A DNA stretch of 64,000 nt from Enterococcus sp. DIV2402 (GCF_017426705.2 NZ_CP147251.1:1154501-1218500), one strand, 5' to 3'; shown: positions 16,430-24,908, numbered from the stretch's first letter. Notes: a model not told the origin generated them from the sequence alone. Program-made: numbers and translations.

Positions 16430-17185
16430 ATGAAGAATAGAATTGCTCTGGTTACAGGTGGGAGTCGAGGTCTTGGGAGAAGCTCTGCACTTGAATTGTC
16501 TCAAAAAGGTATAGCTGTAATTATTACCTATAATAATCAAAGAGAAAAAGCAGAGGAAGTTGTACAAGAAATAGAAAAGAAAGGTGGTGATGCTATTGCA
16601 TTACAATTAGACGTAAGCAAAGTATCAGCACATGAGAAATTTATTTCTATACTTGCGGATACATTAGAGAAAAAATGGAAACGCAACTCATTTGATTTTC
16701 TAATTAATAATGCAGGATTTGCTTATCGTACATCCTTTGTCGAGGTTACAGAGGAACAGTTTGACAGTATGATGAATGTACATTTCAAAGGAGTCTTTTT
16801 TTTCACGCAAAAAATTTTACCTTATATTGCTGATAACGGAAGAATTATTAATTTTTCTTCTGGTCTGGCACGTTTCACAACAGAAGGATGGATAGCCTAT
16901 GCATCAATGAAAGGGGCGGTTGAAGTTATGACTCGGTACATGGCGAAAGAACTTGGTCCAAAAGGTATTCGTGTTAACACAGTAGCTCCTGGAATAATTG
17001 ATACAGACTTTCATCATGGTTCATTCGATGCTATTGAAATCAAAGAAAAAATTGGAACACAGATGGCATTAGGAAGAATTGGGGAACCAAATGATATTGG
17101 TGGTGTTGTAGCAGCCATGTGTACGGATGAAACTGGATGGATCACTGGTCAAAGAATTGAAGCCTCTGGCGGAATGTTTCTGTAG
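16430..17185 (+). CDS. Short-chain dehydrogenase/reductase
   Basis: This 251-residue classical SDR has the cofactor motif TGGSRGLG at 9-16, NNAG near 90, the catalytic Tyr157 and Lys161 in YASMKGA, and Ser near 144 (FSSGLA). The C-terminus WITGQRIEASGGMFL is typical. It resembles FabG/glucose dehydrogenase-like enzymes; the substrate is unknown. The ATG at 16430 is preferred over the GTG at 16421. MerR/SDR pairs often respond to reactive aldehydes or quinones, but that is only a suggestion here. The gene lies in the repeat-bounded cassette and has a MerR-type promoter. Confidence 0.85.
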   Translation: MKNRIALVTGGSRGLGRSSALELSQKGIAVIITYNNQREKAEEVVQEIEKKGGDAIALQLDVSKVSAHEKFISILADTLEKKWKRNSFDFLINNAGFAYRTSFVEVTEEQFDSMMNVHFKGVFFFTQKILPYIADNGRIINFSSGLARFTTEGWIAYASMKGAVEVMTRYMAKELGPKGIRVNTVAPGIIDTDFHHGSFDAIEIKEKIGTQMALGRIGEPNDIGGVVAAMCTDETGWITGQRIEASGGMFL

Positions 17186-17192
17186 CTAAAAA

Positions 17193-17240
17193 TAAGCTTG
17201 TGTATGCAGAAAGTTTTAGGTGTTTGGTAAGTAAAAAGAG
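17193..17240 (+). repeat. 48-bp direct repeat, right copy
   Basis: It matches 15502-15549 at 46 of 48 positions. Read in frame it still encodes SLCMQKVLGVW and a stop, i.e. an intact yeiH tail. It directly adjoins the strong terminator at 17234-17266, the likely original end of the yeiH transcript. Confidence 0.9.
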
Positions 17241-17266
17241 GCTAGATCACTGATCTAGCCTCTTTT
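17234..17266. terminator. Strong two-way terminator, probably the original yeiH terminator
   Basis: AAAAGAGGCTAGATCA pairs perfectly with TGATCTAGCCTCTTTT. It overlaps the right direct repeat and the stop codon of the minus-strand gene at 17255. Confidence 0.85.
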
Positions 17267-17866
17267 ATAGGTTTCTTGAAAGAATTTTTCTGCTGTTGGA
17301 ACATTTTTTGTTTCTAGGAAAGAAATATTTTTTTCTTGAATGATTTGTTCTAATTCTTTGGTAAAGACTTCTGGTTTTTCAAAATATGATAACCGCAGAG
17401 TTAAATAAGGATGTCCACCGTAGCTTTGCACAAAGGATGAATAAGCAAGCACATCTGGCGGTAATTCTTGTGTAATTAGGAGATAAACGGTATCACTTGA
17501 TTGAATAGGTGAATGTTCATTTGGCACATGTTCTGGTGCTGCACGTAAAATCGCTGAGACTTGCTCCCAAGGAATGATGATTTCACCGTGTCGAATTTTC
17601 TGATGATCCAGTTCGATAAAGGGTTGAATTGATTGCAATGTTTCAACTTTTTTACGCATGTTATCAGGAATGATTTTCAAAAAAACGATCAATCCTCCCA
17701 ATGCCATAACAGCAAGGAGTAAGGCGAAAAGTTGATAGTCTAAAAAGAATAAGACCACACCTATTATTAACAAGACGGATTCCGAAAAAATCCCAATCAG
17801 TTGGATGCGTTTAATATCGGTGTCAACTGTTTGGTCAAGTTGACGTTTGGCATGAAATGTTGACAT
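17255..17866 (-). CDS. Membrane protein of unknown function
   Basis: I do not recognise this 203-residue protein. Two close hydrophobic helices lie near residues 23-42 and 45-65 (LIGIFSESVLLIIGVVLFFL, then LFALLLAVMALGGLIVFL). A soluble C-terminal region of about 135 residues contains HGEIIIPWEQVSAILRA, a pattern seen in bacterial PH-like domains that follow two transmembrane helices. AAAGGAGGAGAAAAT precedes the ATG. Its last codons lie within the shared terminator hairpin. Function is unknown. Confidence 0.6.
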   Translation of the reverse strand: MSTFHAKRQLDQTVDTDIKRIQLIGIFSESVLLIIGVVLFFLDYQLFALLLAVMALGGLIVFLKIIPDNMRKKVETLQSIQPFIELDHQKIRHGEIIIPWEQVSAILRAAPEHVPNEHSPIQSSDTVYLLITQELPPDVLAYSSFVQSYGGHPYLTLRLSYFEKPEVFTKELEQIIQEKNISFLETKNVPTAEKFFQETYKRG

Positions 17867-17930
17867 AATTTTCTCCTCCTTTATTCTACTGTAACAAAAA
17901 AGGAAAGGAGCGTCACGATTTCTGATTGAA

Positions 17931-17963
17931 AAAAAACCGTAGAATCTGCTTTTCTACGGTTTT
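17931..17963 (-). terminator. Terminator of the PFK paralogue
   Basis: On the minus strand AAAACCGTAGAA pairs perfectly with TTCTACGGTTTT and runs into TTTT. It lies just behind the stop at 17970. Confidence 0.8.
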
Positions 17964-17969
17964 CATTAT

Positions 17970-18932
17970 TTAATATGAGATGGATGCATTAAGTGGGGAC
18001 AAGGATAAATCAATGAAATTTTTCTCTATATCTAGCGCATCTTTTAAAGAAATAGGGATTAATTTGTTATGTTGAATACATAGGCAAGTACCGAATTGTT
18101 CTTCTAAGAATAAATTAACGGCATTCGCACCAGCTTTACTTGCTAACACACGATCGTAAGTAGAAGGTGAACCACCGCGAGGAACATGACCCAGTTCAAC
18201 TTCACGAATATGCAAGACACCTTCGTCTTTTAATTTCGCTGTTAATTCAGATGCAGACATCACACCTTCTGCTAAAACAATTAAGCAGTGTTTCTTTTTA
18301 CGTTCAACACTTTGCTTGATTTTATTTGCGACATGAGCAATATCAAGTGTTTGTTCAGGAATGAGAATTGATTCTGCTCCACCAGCAACTCCTGACCATA
18401 ACGCCAAGTCGCCGGAGCGTAAGCCTTTCACTTCAATAACAAAGGTACGGACATGTGAATTCGCTGTGTCACGAATTTTGTCTAAGGCGCTGACAACGGT
18501 ATTGACAGCTGTATCAAATCCAATTGTAAATTCTGTTCCGGGAATATCATTAGCGATTGTGGCAGGAATCCCAATCGTTGGAAATCCTAAATTAGCAAGT
18601 GCAAGGGCACCATTCTGAGAACCGCAACCACCAATCACAATTAAGCCATCTATTTTTGCTTCTTTTAAGTTTTCAATTGCTTTTAATTGGACTTCTTCAT
18701 CAGCAAATTCAGGATAACGTGACGAATAAAGAAGTGTTCCGCCCATTGCAATGGATGAATTCACTCTTTCAGAATCTAAAGATGTAAAATTTTTGCATAC
18801 CAAACCTAAAAATCCATAATTCACACCAACAATTTCAATATCGTGATGTGCTGATTTGTTTAAAATTGCTCGAATGGTTGCGTTCATTCCTGGTGCATCG
18901 CCACCACTTGTTAAAATAGCAAGCCTTTTCAT
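17970..18932 (-). CDS. PfkA-like phosphofructokinase paralogue, probably catalytically dead
   Basis: This 320-residue protein aligns without gaps with bacterial ATP-dependent 6-phosphofructokinase through about residue 180 (LTSGGDAPGMN at 7-17, Arg72, ND at 128-129, Arg162). Two essential positions are changed. The GGDGS motif reads GGCGS (Cys103 for the Mg-binding Asp103), and PGTIDNDI reads PATIANDI (Ala127 for the catalytic base Asp127). Arg171 and Met169 are also replaced (KGLRSG). Fructose-6-phosphate contacts such as Arg162 and the PRGGSP loop remain. It may therefore bind a ligand without turnover, perhaps as a regulatory subunit. No pyk gene adjoins; the true pfkA is presumably elsewhere. 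Confidence 0.85.
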   Translation of the reverse strand: MKRLAILTSGGDAPGMNATIRAILNKSAHHDIEIVGVNYGFLGLVCKNFTSLDSERVNSSIAMGGTLLYSSRYPEFADEEVQLKAIENLKEAKIDGLIVIGGCGSQNGALALANLGFPTIGIPATIANDIPGTEFTIGFDTAVNTVVSALDKIRDTANSHVRTFVIEVKGLRSGDLALWSGVAGGAESILIPEQTLDIAHVANKIKQSVERKKKHCLIVLAEGVMSASELTAKLKDEGVLHIREVELGHVPRGGSPSTYDRVLASKAGANAVNLFLEEQFGTCLCIQHNKLIPISLKDALDIEKNFIDLSLSPLNASISY

Positions 18933-19045
18933 TTTTCCACCCCATTAAATTTAATTCATACCTTTTATTATAGAATACGGGATAGCACGTTACAAAGCAA
19001 TCAAATTTTGAAAAAATTATACAGGAAAACCATTTATATCAACGA

Positions 19046-19059
19046 AGAAAACGATTACT
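19046..19059. promoter_or_regulatory. cre-like site upstream of the PFK paralogue
   Basis: AGAAAACGATTACT differs from the cre consensus TGWAANCGNTNWCA at the first and last positions only. It lies about 114 bases before the PFK paralogue start. Catabolite control by CcpA is possible but unproven. Confidence 0.3.
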
Positions 19060-19069
19060 TTCGTTCGTT

Positions 19070-19106
19070 AAAAAAGAGGCTAGAAAAATTCTAACCTCTT
19101 TTTTTA
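19070..19106. terminator. Terminator of the pyridoxine-kinase operon
   Basis: AAAAAGAGGCTAGAA pairs with TTCTAACCTCTTTTT (one mismatch), with T runs on both strands. It overlaps the stop of the UPF0340 gene. Confidence 0.8.
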
Positions 19107-19649
19107 TTCTGAATAACTTGCTCTCGGTCCACCAATATATTTTGGTCGAGAACGTAGAGCGGTCACATGAGCAGCGCCTAATTCTTTTTTTGTTGGTCTA
19201 ACTGGAACTTGGACATGTTTAATGTGCATTCCAATCGAGGTATCGCCAATATCAATACCTGCTTGAGCAACAATTGATTCCACTTCTACAGGCGCATCGA
19301 AAAATTTAAAAGCAGCCACTGAACAAGCACCGCCAGCATGAAGACTTGGCAAGACTGCCACGATTTCTAATTCTTTTTTTTCAGCAAGTGTACGTTCAAC
19401 AACCAAGGCACGATTTAAATGCTCACAACCTTGAACAGCTAAATAAATGCCTTTTGGATCTAAAATTTGTTTTAATGTTGAAATAATCCATTCGCCAACT
19501 TCTTTACTAGGGTTTTTACCAATCACCCCACCAGTAATTTCACTTGTGCTACAACCTAAAACAAAAATGTCACCGGCTTTTAAATCTGCTTGCGCCAATA
19601 CTTCTTCTGTGAGTTGAGTTAAATCTCGAACTAAGGTTTCTTTTTCCAT
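19104..19649 (-). CDS. UPF0340 family protein (YwlG-like)
   Basis: This 181-residue protein of the DUF436/UPF0340 family is of unknown function. Typical pieces are [17 protein letters not shown] near 30, [13 protein letters not shown] near 72, [23 protein letters not shown] near 130, and [21 protein letters not shown] at the end. Two cysteines (Cys33, Cys75) are in conserved motifs. Its ATG overlaps the stop of the ECF S-component gene (TAATG), so translation is probably coupled. The setting suggests some link to vitamin B6 or thiamine precursor use, but this is inference. Confidence 0.85.
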   Translation of the reverse strand: MEKETLVRDLTQLTEEVLAQADLKAGDIFVLGCSTSEITGGVIGKNPSKEVGEWIISTLKQILDPKGIYLAVQGCEHLNRALVVERTLAEKKELEIVAVLPSLHAGGACSVAAFKFFDAPVEVESIVAQAGIDIGDTSIGMHIKHVQVPVRPTKKELGAAHVTALRSRPKYIGGPRASYSE

Positions 19650-20152
19650 TATTTAGGGCCTTCTTTCATTAAGGGGAAATTAATTTTTCGCAACGCTGCA
19701 ATCAGCATTAAAGTAAGTCCACCACCAAAAATATTTTGAACGATATTGCCAATAATTGATGCTAAACCTGCAGGCCAAGTGTAAAGTAGAGCTGTTGCTA
19801 GAGCATAACCGATAACCATAAAGAGACTTGCAAGGACTAAGCCAGTGATATTTTTGTATTTCCAAGGTTTTTGAAAAAAGTATCCAGCAATGCCACCTTG
19901 AATCCCGTGAATCAGAACTGAAAAAATAATCCATTGGGGGTAACCAGATAATAAATCAATCATTCCACCACTGAGTGCACCTACCCAAAAACCACCGAGG
20001 GGACCAAACAGAAAGGCCGCAGTGTAGATGCCAACTTCACATAAGGTAACAAACCCATTTGTTGCAGGAACGGGGAAGATAAAAAGTAAAGATAATGCGA
20101 CGGTCAAAGCCGTAATCATTGCAAGTTGTACGAGATTTTTTTGTAAATTCAT
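19649..20152 (-). CDS. ECF transporter S-component, probably for pyridoxine or HMP
   Basis: This 167-residue membrane protein has five to six helices and the look of an energy-coupling-factor S-component ([41 protein letters not shown] over residues 12-52, divided here only by description). It would bind a vitamin and dock on a shared EcfAAT module coded elsewhere. It lies between a PdxK/ThiD-like kinase and a UPF0340 gene, with TAATG overlaps on both sides. The kinase makes a B6 vitamer or hydroxymethylpyrimidine the most likely cargo (PdxU or HmpT-like). Confidence 0.75.
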   Translation of the reverse strand: MNLQKNLVQLAMITALTVALSLLFIFPVPATNGFVTLCEVGIYTAAFLFGPLGGFWVGALSGGMIDLLSGYPQWIIFSVLIHGIQGGIAGYFFQKPWKYKNITGLVLASLFMVIGYALATALLYTWPAGLASIIGNIVQNIFGGGLTLMLIAALRKINFPLMKEGPK

Positions 20153-20949
20153 TAAGTTAAACTCCTTTCAATTTTTCCGTGCCAAACATTGCCGGCATCG
20201 TGAATGGGAAGCCCATTTTCAATCGCTTCGTAGACAAATCGTTTGCTTTTTTCAATGCTTTCAATCAACGGAGTGCCTTGAGCGAGGTGTACACAAATAG
20301 CGGCTGAAAAACAACAACCTGCACCATGAATTGTTGATTGATAAGAAATAGGACCTTTAAAGTAGTGAGAATTGATTCCATCCGTATAATAATCAATGGC
20401 ACTATCGGTTAAAATGTGGGGACCACCTTTTAATACAACGGCTGTTTTCGTCTGTTCGGATAATTGCTGACTAGTTGTTTCCATATCTGCGAGTGAAACG
20501 ATGTCAGCGCTCGCTACTAATCGTTGCATTTCTTTTAAATTGGGGGTGATTAAATCTACCAATTGAGCGAGTTCTCGAATTTTTTGGAGATAGTCTTGTT
20601 GTAATTGTTGCTCGGTTTCCTTAAAGGCTAAGACGGGGTCTAAAATAATTGGAAATTGACCTCGATTTCTTTGGCAAAAGTCAATGACTAAGTCAACAAT
20701 TTCAATACTAGCTAATAAACCAATCTTTACGCCATCCAATTGAAACGATTGTTCGATGGTTTGTAACTGTTCGTGAATAAGCGAAGCAGGAAGTGGTCGA
20801 ATGACAAAGTCGTCATTTTCTGCTACTGCAATACAAGTCAGAACGGAAAGTCCAAATGTTTGTAAATTTTCAAAGGTTTTTAAATCAGTTTGAATCCCAC
20901 CGCCGCCCCATGTATCAGAACCACCGATTGTTAGGGTTATTTTTGTCAT
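20152..20949 (-). CDS. Pyridoxine/hydroxymethylpyrimidine kinase, ThiD/PdxK family
   Basis: This 265-residue ribokinase-fold enzyme phosphorylates a pyridoxine-type or HMP alcohol with ATP. The start TLTIGGSDTWGGGGIQTDLKTF matches the ThiD-like motif with an unusual WGGGG. DPVLAFKE lies near 115, LITPNLKEMQ near 143, and the C-terminal anion-hole loop is HGAGCCFSAAI with the catalytic-loop Cys seen in ThiD-type PdxK. Its stop overlaps the ATG of the S-component gene. The first gene of a three-gene operon, it presumably traps the imported vitamin by phosphorylation. Sequence alone does not decide between B6 and HMP. Confidence 0.8.
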   Translation of the reverse strand: MTKITLTIGGSDTWGGGGIQTDLKTFENLQTFGLSVLTCIAVAENDDFVIRPLPASLIHEQLQTIEQSFQLDGVKIGLLASIEIVDLVIDFCQRNRGQFPIILDPVLAFKETEQQLQQDYLQKIRELAQLVDLITPNLKEMQRLVASADIVSLADMETTSQQLSEQTKTAVVLKGGPHILTDSAIDYYTDGINSHYFKGPISYQSTIHGAGCCFSAAICVHLAQGTPLIESIEKSKRFVYEAIENGLPIHDAGNVWHGKIERSLT

Positions 20950-21163
20950 TTCCTCACATCCTTTTGCTTATTATAAAAGTTAGCACAAAAAAAGAAAACA
21001 ACCAATTGGCTAGTTTTTAACCCATCCAATTTACTAATGTTTATTTAAAGTTCATCAATTTTTTGTTAAGTTTTGTAGAAAACGTCCAGTTGTTTTTGAA
21101 TTACGCTCATTTTATCGCTACAATATTTAGCAAGTAGATTTATTTTTAAAGGAGAATAACTTA

Positions 21164-22186
21164 ATGAAACTCAAAAAAATCATTACAAATACAGTTTTAT
21201 GTACCACAGTTTTACAAGTAGGATTAATGGCAACGAGTGTAGGTGTCTTGGCTGATACCACTGAACAAACACAAAAGGTTAAAGATGAAGGTTGGGATGT
21301 TCCAAGTGTGGCGTTGGGTAATGGCTTAACTGAGCAAGAAAAAACGCAAACGCTTGAAAAACTCAACGTAAAAGAAAACGAAGCGTATAATACATTTGTC
21401 GTTAATGGCGATGACTTAGTCAACTATGTAACAGATATTGATTCATTTACGTCTGATTCAAAAGCGTATTCGAGTGCTTACATGGTACGTACGAAAGATG
21501 GTTCAGGTGTAAATGTTACGATTGAAACCCCTGAAAATATTACTTCTCGGACAGAAGCAAACTATCGAAATGCAGCAATTACAAGTGGTGTATATGATGC
21601 AGATATTCGAATTGCGTCAGTTCGTGTGATGGATGGTAGTGGTGCCTTAGCTGGGATTTATAAAATTTATGATGAAGTAGATCCTGCGGCAGATGAACAA
21701 GAAGCACAAGAACGCGCACAAAATCGAGAAGTTGCGCAAGAAGAAAGTGCAGTTGTTTCTGAAATTACTAAGGAAAACGAAGAAAATGCTGATTTTTCAG
21801 ATGATAATTTGGCAGTTGCTTTAGCCGAAATCAAATTAGAATTGCAAAAAATTAAAGATGAATTAGCAAAAATGAATGAAGAGCAGGGGCGAGAAAAAGT
21901 CCAACAAATCGTTATTGAGCAGTTAAATATTCAAGGTTTAGGGGATGTATTATCTTCTGAGCAAGTGACTTCACTATCTAACACAATGTATAACTTCTCG
22001 CAAGCGCCGGTTATTAACAACGAACAAATTACGGAACAATTGACGACTTTAAAAGACGATTTAATGACAAACGGGAAAGACTTTATCAATAATGCGGCAG
22101 AAAAATTAAATAGTGAAGAAACAAAAGGCTTCTTTGCGAATATTTGGTCAACGATTAAATCATTCTTTGAAGGCTGGTTTAACTAA
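21164..22186 (+). CDS. Exported DUF1002 protein
   Basis: This 340-residue protein has a Sec signal peptide (KKIITNTVLCTTVLQVGL..VLA, cut near residue 30) and then the DUF1002 domain: VALGNGLTEQEKTQTLEKL near 48, NGDDLVNYVT near 80, and SGVYDADIRIASVRVMDGSGALAGIYK near 140. The C-terminal part (about 185-330) is Glu/Gln-rich and probably coiled coil, ending with amphipathic FFANIWSTIKSFFEGWF. The function of the family is unknown. AAAGGAGAATAACTT precedes the ATG. It is transcribed alone and ends at a terminator. Confidence 0.82.
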   Translation: MKLKKIITNTVLCTTVLQVGLMATSVGVLADTTEQTQKVKDEGWDVPSVALGNGLTEQEKTQTLEKLNVKENEAYNTFVVNGDDLVNYVTDIDSFTSDSKAYSSAYMVRTKDGSGVNVTIETPENITSRTEANYRNAAITSGVYDADIRIASVRVMDGSGALAGIYKIYDEVDPAADEQEAQERAQNREVAQEESAVVSEITKENEENADFSDDNLAVALAEIKLELQKIKDELAKMNEEQGREKVQQIVIEQLNIQGLGDVLSSEQVTSLSNTMYNFSQAPVINNEQITEQLTTLKDDLMTNGKDFINNAAEKLNSEETKGFFANIWSTIKSFFEGWFN

Positions 22187-22203
22187 TAATGAATAGGAGT
22201 TAT

Positions 22204-22248
22204 CTACAAAAGGCTTCGTTAAGGTTTTGTAGGTTGCTCTTTTTTTTA
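22204..22248 (+). terminator. Terminator of the DUF1002 gene
   Basis: CTACAAAA pairs with TTTTGTAG around a 13-base loop; a run of eight T follows after seven bases. Confidence 0.55.
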
Positions 22249-22281
22249 TTTTTGTCTTATAATGATTGCTAGGAGGTAGAC

Positions 22282-22896
22282 ATGACGAAACTATATTTTG
22301 TACGCCATGGTTTAACTGCAAATAACGCGTTACATGCGTTTAATGGCAGTTACTCAAATCATGGGTTATTACCAGAAGGACAGCAACAGGCGAGTGAGCT
22401 AGGACGATTTTTGCAAGAGGTTCATTTTGAGAAGACGTATGTTAGTCCGCAAAAACGTGCGATAGAAACTGCACAATATATTTTAAAAGAAAATCAATTT
22501 TCAGTGAATCGTTTAATTGAGGAGGAAAAATTAAAAGAAATTAATTTTGGATATTGGGACGGCGTATCCATTGATTCAAAAGAAGGACATCCTCAGCTAC
22601 GTAATTTACGCCACCATCCAGAGCAATATGATCCGAGTGAATTTCAAGGAGAATCTTATCCCAGCTTAATTCAACGAGGAACTTCTTTTATTCAACAATT
22701 AGATTATACGACGGATGCGAATTATTTAATTGTTAGTCATGGCGTAACATTGACAACACTGTTGCAAACGTTAAAAGGCAAAACAATTGCGCAAGTTCGA
22801 GAAGATGGTCTATTGGATAACACTAGTTTAAGTATCTTAGAAACAAACAATGGAAAATCTTTCCAAGAAAAATGTTGGAATTATATTGCGTATTAA
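22282..22896 (+). CDS. Histidine phosphatase (phosphoglycerate-mutase-like)
   Basis: This 204-residue protein of the histidine phosphatase superfamily has the phospho-accepting RHG motif (YFVRHGLTANN, His9), Arg near 58 (SPQKRAIETAQ), Glu in LKEINFGYWDG, and the second His in IVSHGVTL near 153. It removes phosphate from a small metabolite or sugar phosphate; the substrate is unknown. AGGAGGTAGAC precedes the ATG. Confidence 0.85.
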   Translation: MTKLYFVRHGLTANNALHAFNGSYSNHGLLPEGQQQASELGRFLQEVHFEKTYVSPQKRAIETAQYILKENQFSVNRLIEEEKLKEINFGYWDGVSIDSKEGHPQLRNLRHHPEQYDPSEFQGESYPSLIQRGTSFIQQLDYTTDANYLIVSHGVTLTTLLQTLKGKTIAQVREDGLLDNTSLSILETNNGKSFQEKCWNYIAY

Positions 22897-22922
22897 GAAG
22901 CTTTTTAGAGGCTTCTTTTTTT
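22895..22922 (+). terminator. Terminator of the histidine phosphatase gene
   Basis: AAGAAGC pairs with GCTTCTT around a nine-base loop, followed by T5. Confidence 0.7.
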
Positions 22923-22924
22923 AT

Positions 22925-22963
22925 AAAAAAGATCGACTTTCTTAAAAAGAGAGCCGAGCTTTT
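22925..22963 (-). terminator. Terminator of the WxL operon
   Basis: AAAAGATCGACTTTCTT and AAGAGAGCCGAGCTTTT form a 17-pair stem with wobble pairs around AAA, just behind the WxL gene stop. Confidence 0.6.
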
Positions 22964-22965
22964 GC

Positions 22966-23640
22966 TTATTCTGTAGCTGTTGGACCAGAAGTTAGCGTCC
23001 AGGTAATAGTGGCATTGTATGTTTTTGCTTTCGCAGTTCCTCCGTAAACGGTTAAGACTGATGCACTTTTATCAAAATTATCTAACCATGTTCCTAAACC
23101 AGCATCTTTATCTGCCTTAAAAACTGTTTTTGGTGAACTACTTAAAGTAATATCTGTTGCAACAGGAGCTGTACTAGTATTTTGACTATTCGTTACGACT
23201 GATTTATTTGCTAGTTTTAAGTTTGCACCAGCTAATACATCTTCATCGCTTGTTTTAATAGTTGAAATGGTTGCTTGCACTTCCCAACCAGCACCGGTTC
23301 CGCGTTTATCAGTTACTTGAATACGTGGTTGTTCAGCTTTTGCAGTATAAGTTTGAGTCGTACTAGAGATTTTATTGCTACCAAAATCAAAATTTGATAC
23401 ATAATCTAAACTTAATGGGCCAGCAGAACCAGTACCAGGATTATCTGGATCACCTGGATCAGTTGGATCAGTTGGGGTCGGATTGTCTGGATTAGTTGGA
23501 TCGATTGGTTTTGTGGGTGTACTATCATCACCAGTAAAACTTACTGTCGCAGCAGAGGTTTCTGCTTTAACAAATTGTGGTGCTGCAGTTAATAATGCAA
23601 TACTCAATAGAGTACCTGTTAAAAGTAATTTATTTTTCAT
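22966..23640 (-). CDS. WxL-domain surface protein
   Basis: This 224-residue secreted protein has a signal peptide (KNKLLLTGTLLSIALLTAAP..VKA), then a Pro/Asp-rich spacer (about 40-70, repeats of DPTNPDNP type). The C-terminal WxL domain shows both motifs: GWEVQATI near 120 and ITWTLTSGP near the end. WxL domains bind peptidoglycan without covalent links and pair with DUF916/DUF3324 proteins. The gene overlaps by 11 bases the upstream gene of that type, so the two form a surface complex operon. It diverges from a second, larger WxL gene. Confidence 0.9.
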   Translation of the reverse strand: MKNKLLLTGTLLSIALLTAAPQFVKAETSAATVSFTGDDSTPTKPIDPTNPDNPTPTDPTDPGDPDNPGTGSAGPLSLDYVSNFDFGSNKISSTTQTYTAKAEQPRIQVTDKRGTGAGWEVQATISTIKTSDEDVLAGANLKLANKSVVTNSQNTSTAPVATDITLSSSPKTVFKADKDAGLGTWLDNFDKSASVLTVYGGTAKAKTYNATITWTLTSGPTATE

Positions 23641-24640
23641 TGTTTTGTTTCTCCTTTTTTCTTCTGATATAAATGATAATTAGTAAAAGTAATAGAACAA
23701 ATACGACAATTGCTGCAAAGATCAACCAATAGATTGGTGTTTTCTTTGGTGCAACATTCTCTTTTTCAACTAACTGATAGTCTTTCCCGGCTACTTCAAA
23801 ATCCTGCTCCCATTCCCAATGATAATCGCCAGCTTTAGCTTTTCCTGAAAAATGGTAGGTTCCGGGCGCTAATGTTCCTTTTGATAAAGGAATAATGAGA
23901 TGAAACATCGAATTAGGTGCAACTTTTCCATACTTTGATTGATACGTTTCAATTGTTTTACCATCTTTTGAAATGGTGGCGTCAATCGCTAAATTGTCAA
24001 TCATAGTTGCAATTGGGTTGCTAAGTTCAGCTTTAACAATGGGGTGATTGTTTTCTGTATCGAGCTTAATTTTTCCAAGTGTTAATTCTGGAGTGAGTTT
24101 TTCATCCGATGTTTGCAATTTCACTGCTATCGAGTAAGCGAAATGATTGTAAAAATTAATTGTTTGCTTTTCTTGTTGCTGATTTTCAATTTGTTCATAG
24201 ACATGAATTCCTCCTAAAATATAGCCAGCAAATTTTTCTTTAGGATAAGTCAAGTCGAAAGTGACATTTTTTTTTTCATTAGGTGCTAGTTCAATTGTGC
24301 GTTGTTGTTGCTCTTTGGTGATGATTTGTGAAAATTTCGGATTTGCTATTAATTCATTTTCTGTGCGGCTATAAGCAATCGTGATGCCATCACTAGTTGT
24401 GGCATCATTTGCCTCAACGACTATTTTCTTCGTTTGATTGCTGGTATTTTCGATTTCGATCGCTATCGTTTGCTTCTTTCCTGGTGTTATTTGTAAATCA
24501 AAATAAGTGTTATCTTTTGTTCGCTGGTTATCAGGTAAATTAGCAGTAATGCGATAATCCATTTGTGCTTCTTCGCTAAATACAGGTAACGCCTGACCGA
24601 AAAGAAAACATAAAATAAAGAATACTAGTATTTTTTTCAC
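23630..24640 (-). CDS. DUF916/DUF3324 membrane-anchored WxL-interacting protein
   Basis: This 336-residue protein has a signal peptide (KKILVFFILCFLFGQALPVFS), a DUF916 domain (about 28-150; QMDYRITANLPDNQRTKD), and DUF3324 (about 155-290; IKLDTENNHPIVKAELSNP). A C-terminal membrane helix follows (about 303-327), with RRKKEKQ on the inside. In enterococci these proteins bind WxL partners and anchor them. The start is GTG with GGAGGAAATGA upstream. It is the first gene of a two-gene operon. Confidence 0.88.
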   Translation of the reverse strand: MKKILVFFILCFLFGQALPVFSEEAQMDYRITANLPDNQRTKDNTYFDLQITPGKKQTIAIEIENTSNQTKKIVVEANDATTSDGITIAYSRTENELIANPKFSQIITKEQQQRTIELAPNEKKNVTFDLTYPKEKFAGYILGGIHVYEQIENQQQEKQTINFYNHFAYSIAVKLQTSDEKLTPELTLGKIKLDTENNHPIVKAELSNPIATMIDNLAIDATISKDGKTIETYQSKYGKVAPNSMFHLIIPLSKGTLAPGTYHFSGKAKAGDYHWEWEQDFEVAGKDYQLVEKENVAPKKTPIYWLIFAAIVVFVLLLLLIIIYIRRKKEKQNNEK

Positions 24641-24908
24641 TCATTTCCTCCTTTCGCTAGCTAAGTGAGTGAGGCCTCTTGTTGTAAAGATAACGAGAAA
24701 AATTTTTTTCGTCAATATACGGATTATTCAATAGTCATTAGATAATTTGTTATTTTTATTGCTGTTATAAGCTTTCTTTTCGTTTTTTTGAATTGTTTTT
24801 ATTTTAATTATCAAAAAGTGAAAAAAAGATATAAATTCGTTCAGAAAAATTTCAGTAAAATGAAGGATAGATGAAATTAAATGATTGAATGAAAAGGAAT
24901 GAGAAGAG
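24641..24908. other. Divergent control region of the WxL genes
   Basis: These 268 bases separate the two divergent WxL transcription units. The sequence is very AT-rich and has no hairpin or gene that I recognise. Promoters for both sides must lie here, perhaps controlled by the Mga-like regulator at 27826. Confidence 0.4.

Larger units (their letters stand above)
15550..17240. mobile_element. Candidate inserted MerR/SDR cassette between direct repeats
   Basis: The 1,691-bp unit contains a split merR gene and a divergent short-chain dehydrogenase gene, and ends with a second copy of the yeiH 3' end. The bidirectional terminator that should follow yeiH lies after the right copy only. This fits integration at the 3' end of yeiH with restoration of its last codons, as site-specific elements do, or a Campbell-type event. 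No integrase, transposase or terminal inverted repeats were seen, so the agent is unknown or lost. Confidence 0.55.
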
